From the NCBI GenBank assembly GCA_001600455.1, contig BCKC01000009.1, positions 1,178,001-1,242,000 of the forward strand: a DNA stretch of 64,000 nucleotides, written 5' to 3'. A program made the translations under genes and the position numbers. Source of the stretch: Endocalyx cinctus. Taxonomy: Eukaryota > Ascomycota > Sordariomycetes > Amphisphaeriales > Apiosporaceae. Positions 35,401 to 47,140 of the stretch are shown piece by piece. The notes beneath the pieces are model-generated. The model made no database searches and had not been told where the DNA came from. It was given only the letters and a program-made list of their open reading frames with translations. Position 1 is the stretch's first letter. Each line of letters starts with the position of its first letter.

Positions 35401-36602
35401 ATCCACCCCTCATCGCCCCTTGGGTACTTTGACTATCACTTCCGCAGGGGGCATTAGGTCGATAAATGTCCCTCGATGAGGCCCACCAGATCCACCACTC
35501 AGGAGTAAGGCAGTCCGACAAGGGTTCGCCCACTCCGCTTGCGAAAATACCACATATCATATCTACGCTAGTGGTAAACAAGGTAATAGTACACTAAGTA
35601 AGTACCTTCACGTTGACTTGAGTGGATCGTTTCTCTTGTCACTCTTTTCTGTTCATGACGGGGTTACTTTATGGATTGGTCCTTGTCTGTCTTGTCTCTG
35701 GGTCTATACCACTCCATGAACCATGTAACATGCCGCAGTACGCATACAATAAAATGATAGTGTACGTACAGTATGACTTTCCTACCTTATTAACATATCA
35801 GTAGTATACATAGTACACCAACAGGGTAGAGGTATGCCCACCCCAGATAATCTGTATACGTACTTATGTCCAGGTTTCCCTCTCTCTCTTTTTATATTAA
35901 TCTCCTGCTTGACGTGATTCCACCATTTCGGTTGTGAATATTGTCAGTCGTTTCAATACTATGTGAAACTAGGTCATTATAAAGGAAGAAATAAGGGTTC
36001 ATCTAACCAAACTACGTGACTGTCACTATCACGAAAGACTATATCTCCGAATTATACATACGGGAGGAGAGCTTCAGCAATAGCGCACGCGCGAAACATC
36101 AACCCCGACAACGATCAAAGGGGAAAGAAAATCCAATCCCACCAGCGAGTCGATCATTAATTTTCCGTTGGACTACGAACGAGCAATTAGGGCGCACGCG
36201 GTTCGGGTTATATATCTGTCGAATGGACTAGATGAGAAAAGAAACAAACGCATTATCTATTTATTTTCTTCGGATCTTAGCCGGACGTTAAATCAAAGCG
36301 GCCGACTCAAAAACAAACCGTTATACACGCGACCCGGTTCGGGGGAAAAAAACAATTGACTGACTCGCCAAAAAGTCAAATTAGCCTAGACGGCGACGAA
36401 CTTGCTTTTCTTTTTCTTTGGACATCTCCCGACGCCGTCGGCCGCCGCTTTTTCGGGAGTGGAGTACGCCCTCGAAATAGACGGATCGCGGGCCATATTC
36501 TTTCGTTAATTTCGTTCTTTAGCCGGGGCGGAATTTTTATTTTTTATTCTTTTTTAATTATTATATTATATTTTTCAATATTGTTTGGATTAACGAGCCG
36601 AG
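26405..36602. other. About 10 kb AT-rich region without recognisable genes
   Basis: I looked on both strands for exon chains, conserved motifs and tRNA-like B boxes and found none that hold. Open frames stay below about 140 codons and have no domain character. Features seen are long A/T homopolymers (for example 31090-31119, 32466-32494, 33472-33489 and 34533-34549), a short AT dinucleotide run near 29089-29101, and a 36-codon Pro/Ser-rich small frame at 31682-31792. The last 300-600 bases are the likely promoter and leader of the receptor gene. Decayed transposon DNA is plausible but not shown. Confidence 0.5.
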
Positions 36603-36970
36603 ATGTCAACTTCAAATATAACGCTTTTAAGGGGCGGATGTCCCGCTCCCTTCTTTAGCGCGGCATCATTTTCAACAGAAGGACGTAAGTTTTTTTTTTT
36701 TTTTTTTTTTGGTGGCAGTAGAAAAAAAAATTTTTTAAAAAAAATTTTTTAAAAAAAATTTTTTAAAAAAAAAAAAAAAAAAAAAAGAAATTCANNNNNN
36801 NNNNNNNNNNNNNNNNNNNNNNNNNNNNNNNNNNNNNNNNNNNNNNNNNNNNNNNNNNNNNNNNNNNNNNNNNNNNNNNNNNNNNNNNNNNNNNNNNNNN
36901 NNNNNNNNNNNNNNNNNNNNNNNNNNNNNNNNNNNNNNNNNNNNNNNNNNNNNNNNNNNNNNNNNNNNNN

Positions 36971-37008
<38 letters not shown>

Positions 37009-38791
37009 TGTCTAATGAGTTCGGGTTGGTACAGATGTCGATGGTCGGTTATGCGCCCCTCTGGAGACGCTCAGCTGCTGTCTGCCGTGCCCCATGACGG
37101 ATTGGGCGTATCCAGACAACTTCAACGCGACTGTGGGAGCCGCCAACTGGGTGAACGTGGTCGGCATGATCTGCTGCGGATTTTTACTGCTAACGTGGAT
37201 TTTTCTCCCCGTTGAGAAAACGCACAGGCATTACTTGAGTATATGTCTTACCTGCGCCGTCGTATTGATGAATGTAAGTATGACTTGGGAGGGAAGAGAG
37301 AGAGAGAGAGAGAGACGTTGAACGATGATGATTAAATTGGGTTGGGTCAAACCTATATACTAACGTGTCGATTTTCTAAAAGTTGGGTTTTATCATCCCA
37401 TTAGCTGCAAAGCCCGAGCAATGTTTCGATGAAATCACTCCGAACGGTATGAACACGAGCTCAGTCTGTGCCGCCTCGGGATCCTTCCTACTGGCCGGTG
37501 GTTGGGCCGGTGTCATATGGATCTTTCTCCGGGCGCTCTCTCTGCATCTCCAGATTTGCTGGCAAGTCGTCGTCGGCCGTAACTATATGTGGTTCTCGCA
37601 AGGCCTGGGCTGGGGCATACCTATCGTCGGACTGATCATCCTTCTCGTCTTCAGCGGAGTCTCGTTCCGTTTCGGAGCGACGTGCCACATTAACCACGAG
37701 AACAGCTTAGCCGACTTCTGGATCCCGTTGCTGATCTTCGCCGGCCTGACCGTCATCATCCAATTCGCCACGTTCGCTTACTGCATTAAAGTCTACCTAG
37801 CCTCTCTGGCGGATAGCAGCGCGACGACCGAGGCCTCCGGTATGCGCTCGTACTCTAACAGTATCCAGACCATGACGCCCCGACAGGCTTACCGACGAGT
37901 CCGTCGCGTTATCCAGCTCCAATGGCGTGGTATCGTCATCGTCTTGATCATTATTACCGACGTCATCTTCTTCGCCGTTACTTTCGTCTTCCTAGACAAT
38001 ACCGTGGAAGACTTAAAAGAAAACCCTACCAAGGCACTCCCCTGGATCACGTGTCTCATCGAGACCGCGGGTAATAAGGAATCGTGTTTAGATGCCGCCT
38101 CTGATATCGTCGTTGGCCTTCCTACAGTCACGGCGGTTCTCATTCTCTTAGCAGTAAGTTTCCAATCACATTTTTTTGATAGTATTTGTATTTCAATCAC
38201 TAACAATTGGGAACGCAAAAGATGAACGGTATCTGGCTTCTCTTGCTCATGGTCCGATGGTCCATGTTCACCGGCTGGGCCGAATACTTCGGCGGATTCG
38301 GACGAAAGAAGAACCAGGAGTTCGTATCGATGGACGCGCACCTAGATTTGAAAACTGATCCCCGATCCTATGAAATGTTGTCCCACGATGCGGCCCTCAA
38401 GGGAGAAACCGTACTAACTCCGACTAGCGCCACCTTAAAGTCGCCCGAGCGGCCGGGACGCCAAACCCCGGACTACTTCGCTCAATCGGCGCGATACATG
38501 CCACATCAGCGATCCTTCTCCTCGCCCAGACCGCCTCAGCAGTCTGTCCAGTGGGATATGGGCAAGATCGCGGCACCGACCCAATCGCCTTACTCGCAAG
38601 ACGTAACACAACATCAACAACAACAGATGTACGCGCCTTACCAACCGACATCACCGCCCCAAGCGTATACCCCCGGATACGATAGCTCGATGAACCCACT
38701 GGGGATGAACAGGGTGGAGAAGGATGATGATAATGGAATATATTCCAATCAAAAACCACACTATGGTCAACGAGACCATGATTTCATTTAA
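36603..38791 (+). CDS. Frizzled/Smoothened-like seven-transmembrane receptor
   Basis: A plasma-membrane receptor of the fungal Frizzled-like GPCR class; ligand unknown. Four exons give 553 residues: 36603-36684, 37035-37273, 37383-38153 and 38222-38791. Exon 1 (MSTSNITLLRGGCPAPFF) ends before GTAAGT with one base of a codon left over, and exon 2 after TACAG starts with the matching two. The join gives a short Cys-rich ectodomain (CAPLETLSCCLPCPMTDW) typical of this fungal class. Seven hydrophobic segments follow, beginning with VGMICCGFLLLTWIFLPV and including WAGVIWIFLRALSLHL, IPIVGLIILLVFSGVSF, IVIVLIIITDVIFFAV and MNGIWLLLLMVRW. The ~170-residue cytosolic tail is Gln/Pro/Ser-rich and likely disordered. 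The N-block at 36795-36970 sits wholly inside intron 1, so the coding sequence is intact. Exon 1 is the least certain part. Confidence 0.87.
36795..36970. other. Assembly gap (Ns) flanked by A/T homopolymers
   Basis: A run of 176 Ns flanked on the left by alternating A-runs and T-runs (36721-36786) and on the right by a T-run and A-run (36971-37008). The gap size may be an estimate. By the gene model it lies within intron 1 of the receptor gene. Confidence 0.95.
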
Positions 38792-40575
38792 AGGCGAAAT
38801 GTCAGTATAAAGAAAAGAAGAAGAAAAAGAAGTTCGATATATAAAATCGAACCGAAAAAAAAAAAATTATATACATCAAAATTTAAATAATTGCTGTAAA
38901 AGGACTCATCATCGCTCCATGCTTGTTGTTGTTAGAGCCCTACGTGCTCATCTCAGAGGGGATGGAGAGGAGAGGGGAAAAGAGGAGGAAATAAAAAGGG
39001 GGAAAGCGATACTTTCTCTTATCACTTTTGAGACGAATTATATTTACAGCAGTTACGGGAATGTATTGACATGAGTTTGGAAGTTGGAAAGGGGGGAAAC
39101 CAAAAAAAAAAAAAAAAAAAAGAAACAAGGTTGGGCAAATACCTTATTGTTTCAAAGCGCGGCGTCCTGGAGGATCATCCCAAATTATTGATTACCCATT
39201 ATATATCATATCATCAGTTTAGTTGCCTCTGTTTTGTTGGTGGTCAACGCTTTTTTCTATATAATTATTGTTTAAATATATTGTACGGATATTGATATAT
39301 ATATTAGTATATATCTTGAAGAAAACAATACCAGTTTTATATACCACTACTTTTTCGTACTGAAGTAAATATATTTGTACCACGTAGGCTGTGAGGGTTT
39401 TTGTTAATATCCTAAACTCATACTCCGAGGAGTCTATGTAAGCGGATCGAATACTACAGTATGTGGACGGTTTACAATTCTTACGTATACATATATAAAC
39501 ACGAGGAAAAGGGATTCAATAAAGGTTAAATCTTTGTTACTAGTCATGTAGATGGCTGTGTTGTATGGATATCCCCATAGGTAGCACGAGTCGGTATATG
39601 GATATGTCCACGGATTCATACTCCGTATATTTTAGGCATCCAGATTTCAACCCAGAGTAAATTTCAAAACGGCCCACTATATCACACTGCCTCTCTGTAA
39701 AAAGCAGTTGTTTACTTAGTTACCTAGCCATGCTATAGGGATATCTGTCCGTATTACCCCTTAAAAAGCTTGTTTTATAGTATTGATACTATTAATACTC
39801 CAAAGTAGTAGTCTACCCTACCGTTTTTGGAGTATGATCGAGGCACAGAGAATATACAGAGTATACAGGTTGTACCGTCCGGAATACAATGGAAATAAAA
39901 GGCGAAAGGTGGTGATATTGGTAAGTGAGCACTAGTAAAGAATGACTAGGTATAGGTATACCTGATCAGACTGCTGTCGTAGTCCTCCACTCACTGTAGG
40001 CTAGTATGGAATAGAACGTTTTAGCGGCCGCCATGTCACATTTACCTTATCGATAGAAGTATGATCAGCGACAGCCCCCACAAAGATCCTTATAAGACCC
40101 AATTGGTCGACGTCACTTTTACTAGTGTAGGCTACCACATTTCCAACTTTGCATTTGGAACGTACCCGTGCAGCCGTGGACCTTACCTTACATGCTTCCA
40201 GCACATCCGTATTATTTCTTCCTAACACGTTATATCAAAGTAAAAGATGGAAAAAACAATAATCAAAAAATAAACATCTCACTCTTATATTCTCTCGTGA
40301 TCGATCCTCTTTATTAAATAGCCATGAGATATATCTCATTGTATTCCTTACTTTCTCTCTGTTCTTATCATTTCTCATTATATCTGTCATCAATGCCTTA
40401 AAAAGACTCCAATGATATATACTAAAGCCGTTGATTAGCTTTTAGTGTACCTTTCTTTTTCCTTTTTTTGCCTTCTCCTTCTTGACTTTTTTTTTCTTTC
40501 CTTTTCTTCGTCATTCAATTATCGACACCTAAAAAAACGGGAAAAGAAATAAGTTATATATAAAAGAAAGAAAAC
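38792..40575. other. Intergenic region upstream of the GH5 gene
   Basis: AT-rich sequence with A-runs at about 38855 and 39104-39121 and no coding candidate. A pyrimidine-rich tract precedes the GH5 start. Confidence 0.55.
40449..40520 (+). promoter_or_regulatory. Pyrimidine-rich core-promoter-type tract before the GH5 gene
   Basis: A C/T stretch of about 70 bases ends some 55 bases before the ATG at 40576. CT-rich tracts of this kind are common just upstream of transcription starts in filamentous fungi. The role is inferred from position and composition. Confidence 0.4.
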
Positions 40576-41886
40576 ATGTTACAATTCACGGTCTTCGGCT
40601 TTCTTGTTCTTGGCGGCTTGGTCCGTTACGTATGGAAAGCCGAAGCTGCCATATGGAAACCGTGGGAACCCGACGCCGGTGCTAAACTATTTGGCGAACG
40701 TCCCTTACCGCCGTTTATCGAAGAATCGAGCATATCGACCTATTCCCTACCGTTCCGGACGCAAGGACGCGATATCGTAGACACCGAGGGCCGCCGGCTC
40801 AAGCTGGCGAGCGTGAATTGGTACGGCGCGAGTGACGAGCTCTTCATCCCCGGAGGATTAGACGTTCAGCACCGCTCCACCATCGCCGCCACCATCCGTC
40901 GCCTGGGTTTCAACAGCGTCCGACTCCCGTACGCCGACGAGATGGTGACGGCGAACCCCTCGATCCTCCCCCACCTCCTGTCGGCGAACCCGGACCTCGT
41001 CGGGATGCGGGCCATGGACATATACGAGGCGGTCGTGAAATCCCTCACCGACGCCGGCATCGCCGTCATCATCAACAACCACATCACCTCGGCCACCTGG
41101 TGCTGCGGCGCCGACCCTTGCGACGCCGGTTGGGCCAACGACCACCTCGGCCCCTTGTGCCGCGTCAAGCAGACCGAGGAGGAGTGGGTGCAGCACTGGG
41201 AGACCGTCATGGAGCGGTTCCTGGACAACCCCGGCGTGATCGGGGCCGACCTCCGCAACGAGGTGCGCGGCGTCTGGGGTACCATGACGTGGGACCGGTG
41301 GGCGACGGCGGCGGAGAAGTGCGGCAACCGGCTGCTCAAGATGAACAAGGACTGGCTGATCATCGTGGGCGGGACCGAGTCCGGGAACGACCTCACCGGA
41401 GTGCGAACTCGGCCGGTCCGGCTCGACGTCGAGGACCGCGTCGTCTACTCGGCCCACGTGTACGCGTGGTCGGGCTGGGGCAGCAAGGAGGGCAGGTACT
41501 CGAAGCGGACGTACGCGTCCTTCATCCAGGCCATGCGCAAGAACTGGGGCTACCTGGTCGAGGACGACGTGGCGCCCGTGTGGGTGGGCGAGTTCGGCGC
41601 GCCCCAGAGGCCCACCGTCGGCGACGCCAACTACTGGAATAACCTGCTCAGGTACCTCAAGCGCATCGACGCCGACTTCGGGTACTGGGCTATCAACCCT
41701 CGCAAACCTAAGGATAACGTGAAGGAGGGCTACGCCATTGTCGAGGACGACTGGGTCACCCCCTTGCGCGATTACCGCATGCGCGATATGACGGAGCTCA
41801 TCGCCGGCACGGCGGCCGAGGAAAGAGGGAAACATGGAAACGATAACGAGGGTGAGGGGGATCGCGACGGTGATGATGAGTTATAG
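40576..41886 (+). CDS. GH5-type glycoside hydrolase (cellulase-like), membrane-anchored or secreted
   Basis: A single uninterrupted frame encodes 436 residues. The N-terminus (MLQFTVFGFLVLGGLVRYVW) is a hydrophobic signal or signal-anchor, so the enzyme acts outside the cell or at the membrane. The TIM-barrel landmarks of GH5 are present: LKLASVNWYGA near the start, LGFNSVRLPY, IINNHITSATWCC, the acid/base Glu229 in ADLRNEVRG, HVYAWSGW, and the nucleophile Glu339 in WVGEFGAP. Several Cys pairs around residues 176-197 suggest disulfides. The C-terminus is a short acidic, Asp/Gly/Glu-rich tail. Substrate is uncertain; the closest general description is endo-beta-glucanase-like, and I cannot give a subfamily. 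The body of the gene is much richer in GC than its flanks. Both catalytic acids are present, so activity is likely. Confidence 0.88.
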   Translation: MLQFTVFGFLVLGGLVRYVWKAEAAIWKPWEPDAGAKLFGERPLPPFIEESSISTYSLPFRTQGRDIVDTEGRRLKLASVNWYGASDELFIPGGLDVQHRSTIAATIRRLGFNSVRLPYADEMVTANPSILPHLLSANPDLVGMRAMDIYEAVVKSLTDAGIAVIINNHITSATWCCGADPCDAGWANDHLGPLCRVKQTEEEWVQHWETVMERFLDNPGVIGADLRNEVRGVWGTMTWDRWATAAEKCGNRLLKMNKDWLIIVGGTESGNDLTGVRTRPVRLDVEDRVVYSAHVYAWSGWGSKEGRYSKRTYASFIQAMRKNWGYLVEDDVAPVWVGEFGAPQRPTVGDANYWNNLLRYLKRIDADFGYWAINPRKPKDNVKEGYAIVEDDWVTPLRDYRMRDMTELIAGTAAEERGKHGNDNEGEGDRDGDDEL

Positions 41887-43371
41887 ATTTTACGTGTATA
41901 TCTCTTGCATGAAGAGATATATCATTACTACTTCTACTTGCCTCTTTGTTTTACTTTTGAAGCCACTTCCATCTCATCTCGTTGGCTAGGGGAAGAGGAA
42001 ATTTCCGCTCAACCTACAGTATTTTTTTACTACATACTTATACTATATGCATGGGTACCAAAAAGGGGAAGAAGGAAACGAAAAGAAAAAGAACCAAAAA
42101 AAAGACTTGGACGGGGAAATGTCATCATCATTGTATGAAGGATGCCAGGTGCGCGGTCATATTCAGCCAACTTACCTATAGAATCTAGAAGAGGGGGAGA
42201 TACCACAGTTCATCTTAGCAGGTCAACATTTTTTATTCTTTTTTTTTTGGTTGGGTTTGGTTGTGTTTCTGGCTTTATATTACCAGAGTGTTAAAGTAGC
42301 TTTTGTTAGGAATCTGACTATCATACTGACGTCTGTTTACATTCATTATTTTCATCACCGTGCATTTCTAAACTGCTAGATACATCTCATATGATAAATC
42401 AACTGTTTGGTATCGTAGACTAAGAACTTGTCGAGCCGCCAGAATTATTCATCGTAGCAATAAGTCCCTTTATTTCTTCCGTTGATACAGAGAACCATAT
42501 CATTAGATCCTCCGCATCTGAGTTTTTATATACGCATAACAGCCGGGAAGAAACAGGCAAATCAAATCAAGGCGAAAAAAACCTCATCCGTATCACAACG
42601 CACCAATGTATTATTAACTCTAACCACCCTATACTCCCGATCCAGTACCTACCAAACCCTCGCCCACCAACCGATCCTATCCGTCGCCGATAATTACGAA
42701 ACCAACAGGTCGAATTAGCGCTCATACTCTCGTGGATCGAGTAGGTATCGAGACAAGAACATTAGACAGGATAGTGAGGTCGATCGGATAGTTACTCCGT
42801 ATAGCAACGGCGGTGATTTAAGAGAGGGTTCGCCAACTCGCCTCTAAAAAAATGAAATTCAGGCAAGTAATAGCGTGAAGATAACGAAGTCGTCCGCGTG
42901 TGTTACCAATTTAGGAAATAGACGGTCTCCAATGCCGTAACTCTCCCCGCTCCCGGCTCCGGGCCTTTACTCCACGTGATGATATGATATGATATGATAT
43001 GACTACAGACGGAAAACGACATTCCGCCCCCCGGTCCTCGGGCGAAATCTAGCTAGATTTCGCAAACCCTATTACATAGGCGCGGTATATCAGAGTATTA
43101 TATATCCTATTCTCTTCTTTAATGCAAACGTCTTTCATCGAAATCATCACATGAGCTCCAGATTCACAGTCTACAGTGTCCTCATTTAAATACAGGTAAG
43201 CAGTTGGATCAACATATCACATAACTTTTTCTTCTATGTAAATATATACAACAATAGCGAGATGCATATATATGGAGAAAGATCATTGATCAAATATATT
43301 TAACTCCTACTTTTTTTTCTTTCACACATTATTTATTTATTTTTTTATCTTTTCTATTTTATTTATCTAAA
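41887..43371. other. Convergent intergenic region with short repeats and a palindrome
   Basis: This stretch lies between the 3' ends of the GH5 gene and the ribulose-phosphate epimerase gene. It holds a GATAT microsatellite (about 42979-43001), a perfect 22-base palindrome (43042-43063), and at about 42147-42178 a weak match to the inverted-repeat ends of the MITE at 25950. No gene is recognised. Confidence 0.55.
42979..43001. repeat. GATAT microsatellite
   Basis: Four to five tandem copies of the GATAT unit. It is a short simple repeat with no coding context. Confidence 0.8.
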
Positions 43372-44672
43372 TCAGTTCCCATTCCTCGAATCAACCGACG
43401 TCCTCAGCAACGAGATGACCTCGGCCGGGTCCTTGGCGCCGAACACGGCGCTGCCGGCCACGATGACGTTCGCGCCGGCGTCGGCCGCCTGGTCGATGGT
43501 GCCGGGGCCGAGCCCGCCGTCGACTTCGATGTTGAGCTCGGGGTACTTGGCGCGCAGCGCCTGCACCTTGGGCAGCTCCGAGGCCATGAACTTCTGGCCG
43601 CCGAAGCCGGGCTCTACCGTCATGATCAGGACCATCTGATAAATTCGTATTCGTTAGTCTCATTATGCCCTTGTCCGGGTAAATCGATGTAGCATGTTTA
43701 TATATATATATATTCAAAATAAAATACGATCGCGCTTCGTAAGAGTGTAATTGCGAAGGCAAGAGGAATAGAGTGAAAGAGAAAAATGGAAATAAACGTA
43801 CGTCCGGCCTCTCCTTCGCATCCGGGCTTTCCAGCAGCTCCGTCAGGACCTCAACCCCCGTCATGGGCTTGAGCGCGATACCCGCCAGCAGACCGCAGTC
43901 GTGGATGTATCGTATAAGGTCTTTCGGGTTCGTCTTAGCGTCCGTCTTCGCCTCGGGGCTCTCGGCCGCGCTCGAGAAGGCGGCCTCGTAGTGGAAGCAG
44001 TAGAGGTCGCAGCCGGCCTTCTGGAATTCCTTAACCCATTTCTTCGGCTATTTTGTAGGTGGTGCAGACGGATGTTAGCTAGCCTGCTCTCTACGTCACT
44101 TCCTCTGCGTACTTTCCTCGCCCACGCATGTAGTTTCTTCTTCTTCTTCTTCTTATGTTTGTATTCCAATTTTTCGAATTCAATGCCTCCAATATCCGAG
44201 AGGGAGAGCGACACCAACACTCGACCAAGCAAGAGCTCCTAAAGAACATGCCCCATAGAGCAACCCGACCTCGACGCATATAACCTACCTCAGCAATCAT
44301 CATATGGCAATCGAAAGTACCTCGTCCGTAGCTTCCGGTCGGCTTATCGACGTGTTTTCGAATCTTAGCGACGACGGGAGCGCCGAACGTGATGTTGGGT
44401 ACGAAGTGGCCGTCCCTACCCATGCCCAAGTTAATTATTATATAGCGCACACAACAGCAACCCAACGCAGCCAGAATAGCTCTTTTGTATTTTTTTCTGA
44501 TTTTTATGAACGCCCTCCGTAACGATGGCTTGATAAACTAGAAGAAAAAAACATACATGATATCGACGTGAAGCCAATCGGCGCCCTGATCCATCGTACG
44601 CGCGCAGTCGGCACCCAGCTGGGCGAAATCCGCCGATAGGATGGAGGGGGCGATGATGGCTTTGGGTGCCAT
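43372..44672 (-). CDS. rpe1: Ribulose-phosphate 3-epimerase
   Basis: The enzyme interconverts ribulose 5-phosphate and xylulose 5-phosphate in the non-oxidative pentose phosphate pathway, in the cytosol. Four minus-strand exons give 250 residues, the normal size: 44672-44557, 44415-44289, 44047-43802 and 43635-43372. Family landmarks are [13 protein letters not shown] at the start, the metal-binding HVDIMDGHFVPN (joined across intron 1), FDCHMMI, then [17 protein letters not shown], and the phosphate-binding [11 protein letters not shown] and GSAVFG blocks near the end. Intron 2 (44048-44288) contains a TTC trinucleotide run on the plus strand. All junctions keep frame. It lies 530 bases downstream of the eIF3d gene in the same orientation. 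Confidence 0.96.
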
Positions 44673-45202
44673 TGTTTCCAGAATATGTGTGGCTTGATGG
44701 ATTGAAACAAAAAGTATATATAATGTAATTAGTATGATAATTAAGGATCAGTAGAAGGAAGAATAGGAGGACAATTGAAAAGGTTCGAGTATGGTAATGA
44801 GATAAAAAAAAAAAAGATAAAACAGACAACAGACGTCACAGGAAAGTGAGGGACTACAGTAGAATATAGCGGGGCAATACAATTGTCGTCAATTGGGGAA
44901 GTGGGGTAGCTTCTATCTTCTAACACCGTCATCGTGGTTATCCCCTCGAGGTGTTATCAAGGTCACCTCGGATCAATGTACCCTCATATAGATGCTTATT
45001 GTAATATTTCTGTCAAATTTTTGTCTGGAAGTCTAGAATTCGATTTCATACTTTTATTATGCCTGTAAGAGCCACTATTTCGCTTTCTCCTTGCCTGAAG
45101 CTTCAGAAAGACATACTACAAAAACTGCTCCGAAATGCATGCAAGGAGCGGTTGAAAACTATGTGCACCGGGTTGTTTCGTCTAGCTACTCAAAGTAGTA
45201 AT
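44673..45202. other. Intergenic region between eIF3d and epimerase genes
   Basis: This stretch holds the 3' end signals of the eIF3d gene and the promoter of the epimerase gene, both on the minus strand. An A-run lies near 44805. Nothing coding is seen. Confidence 0.6.
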
Positions 45203-47140
45203 TTACTCATCCGCACCTTCATCGCCTTCGTCGATGCTGTCACCGTCACCTTCGTCGTCGAAGCTGCCCGCAGGAACCTCGTATAGTCGGAGAATCGACT
45301 TGTTAGGGTCCTTGACGAGGACAAACTTGCCTTCTTCACGGCTAAGACACATGTTGGCAATGGTACGCACGATACCCCATCCGTTGGATAAGGACAAGTT
45401 CATCTGGTTGGCGAAGTCCTTAGGCTTCCATCCTACCACGCCCAAAATAACGTGCTTATCATTGGTCTTCGGGTTTGCTCGAGAAACAAATCTGGATGGT
45501 GGTTAGTTTGATATAAGAAAAATAACTGAACCTCGCGCTTTGATAGTACTTACCCGACTTTCATGATATCCGCCTTGGCGAGAATACTCTGTACCGTCCA
45601 TCGAGCTAGCTTGACGCTGTTGTTCTTCATCTCGGTGGCTACGACGGCACCACGCTGACTGGCAAGCTTCGCCCTCCAATCCAAAGCACCACCGCTGCCT
45701 TGAGCCTTGTTGTCGAATTCGTTGAGTGCCTTAACGGTCAAGAATTGGTCCTCGCCGTTAATGGCATTCTTCTGAACTGCGTCAAGCTCCGTCCGGACAA
45801 TCAAGTACACGGAATCCTCGTCACTAGTCGACAGATCGAATTTGCGGTACTTGTAGGCTTTGCTCGCAGGAGGCTCCGTCTCTTCGGCAGGATTGTAGAA
45901 TGGGTTCTCGTGGGACATATCGACTTTCTGGGACTCGCTCTCCAATACAATTTGGTTGGCAAAGTTGTGGTTTATGTACGTAGCTTCCTGGGCCAGGGCG
46001 GCGGGGTTGTTCACGCTGTCCTTGTTTCCATCAGAGTTCTCGAGCGGCGCATCGGCGGCGTTTTCGTTGACGGTCACCATGTCAAGCGCAGCATTATCAC
46101 GCTTGTCAAGGAAGACCTTGTTACCTTGCCTAACAATGACGATATCCCAGGGGTAGACTGATCGTGTCGAGCACATGAGCATGGATAGAATGCTGTCGGT
46201 GGCGAATATAGTTGCCTCGTTCTTCTCGGCTAGTTCTTGGATAACGGGATCGGAAGAAGTAGTAACGTTGTAGGCGGCTCGGTCCATAGCGGTCAACTTT
46301 CTCTCCGTAGCCTTAACGGGCTGCTTGTCGTAGGAGCGGTCATAGTAGTAAAGGAAACCATAGCTGTCCACTTCCTCTCCCTCGTCAGCATCGAGGTTCA
46401 ACTTGGCGAGCCTGTTGAAATCAATCTCCTCTAGCAGCTGCCAGTCCGCCTTGATGTTAATCGACGCATCTCGGTTTCGTGTAGGCTTGTCGTAGTCTTT
46501 CCAGCCGAAACGGCGACCTCTGGGCGCACTCGAGCGCCCACCGCGGCTGTCGTATCCGTAACCCTGATGACCAGCCCTGCCAGGTCTCTGAAGAGTAGTG
46601 CGGCCTCCTCTCGCGTCCTGACGGGCACCTCGCTGACCACGTCCCCGAGTGAAGACGGCGCCTCGGCCGTATCTTGTCTTGGTGGGTTCTCTGCTGACAA
46701 CGGAGAAGGAGTTCTCGTCTTCGGCTACGGGAGCGGCAAACAGGGATGCGCTGCCTGCTCCATAGATTTGCTGATCTAATACGTGAATGTGATAGTTAGT
46801 ATATCGACTTGCATAAAATATTTATCTCTTTGAGATGGATGGATTTTATGTCTAGGCTCTTGATACGGGCTTATTTTCTTTTCTTCTCTCCTTTCTTCCT
46901 CTCTCCTTCTTTTTTTTTGTGGGAAAGCGTACCTCTAAAGTTTCGGTTGTACTGTTGTCTGCCTCCTCGACCATCTCGACCATCTTTACCATCAGAAGTC
47001 CAGTCTGCCATGCGACCGAGCTTGTCGCCCTTCGAGAATGGTGCGTAAGGAACGCCGTTCAGTGTCGTTTCCGTAACTGGTGGAGGACCCCATCCGTCGC
47101 CCTCAGGCAACGCCGATATGAGATCGGCTAAAGAAGTCAT
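45203..47140 (-). CDS. eIF3d (moe1): Translation initiation factor 3 subunit D
   Basis: This is a subunit of the eIF3 complex, which organises the 43S pre-initiation complex in the cytosol; eIF3d also binds the mRNA cap in studied systems. Three minus-strand exons give 572 residues, typical for the family: 47140-46933, 46775-45554 and 45491-45203. The conserved N-terminus reads [20 protein letters not shown]. An RG-rich stretch ([16 protein letters not shown]) follows, then the long conserved core including [38 protein letters not shown] and [20 protein letters not shown]. The C-terminal part has [19 protein letters not shown] and an acidic tail ending DEGDEGADE. Splice sites are GT-AG and keep frame. 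Confidence 0.97.

Noticed and set aside
40858..41835. A 325-codon minus-strand open frame
   Set aside because: It is antisense to the GH5 gene, whose catalytic motifs are on the plus strand.
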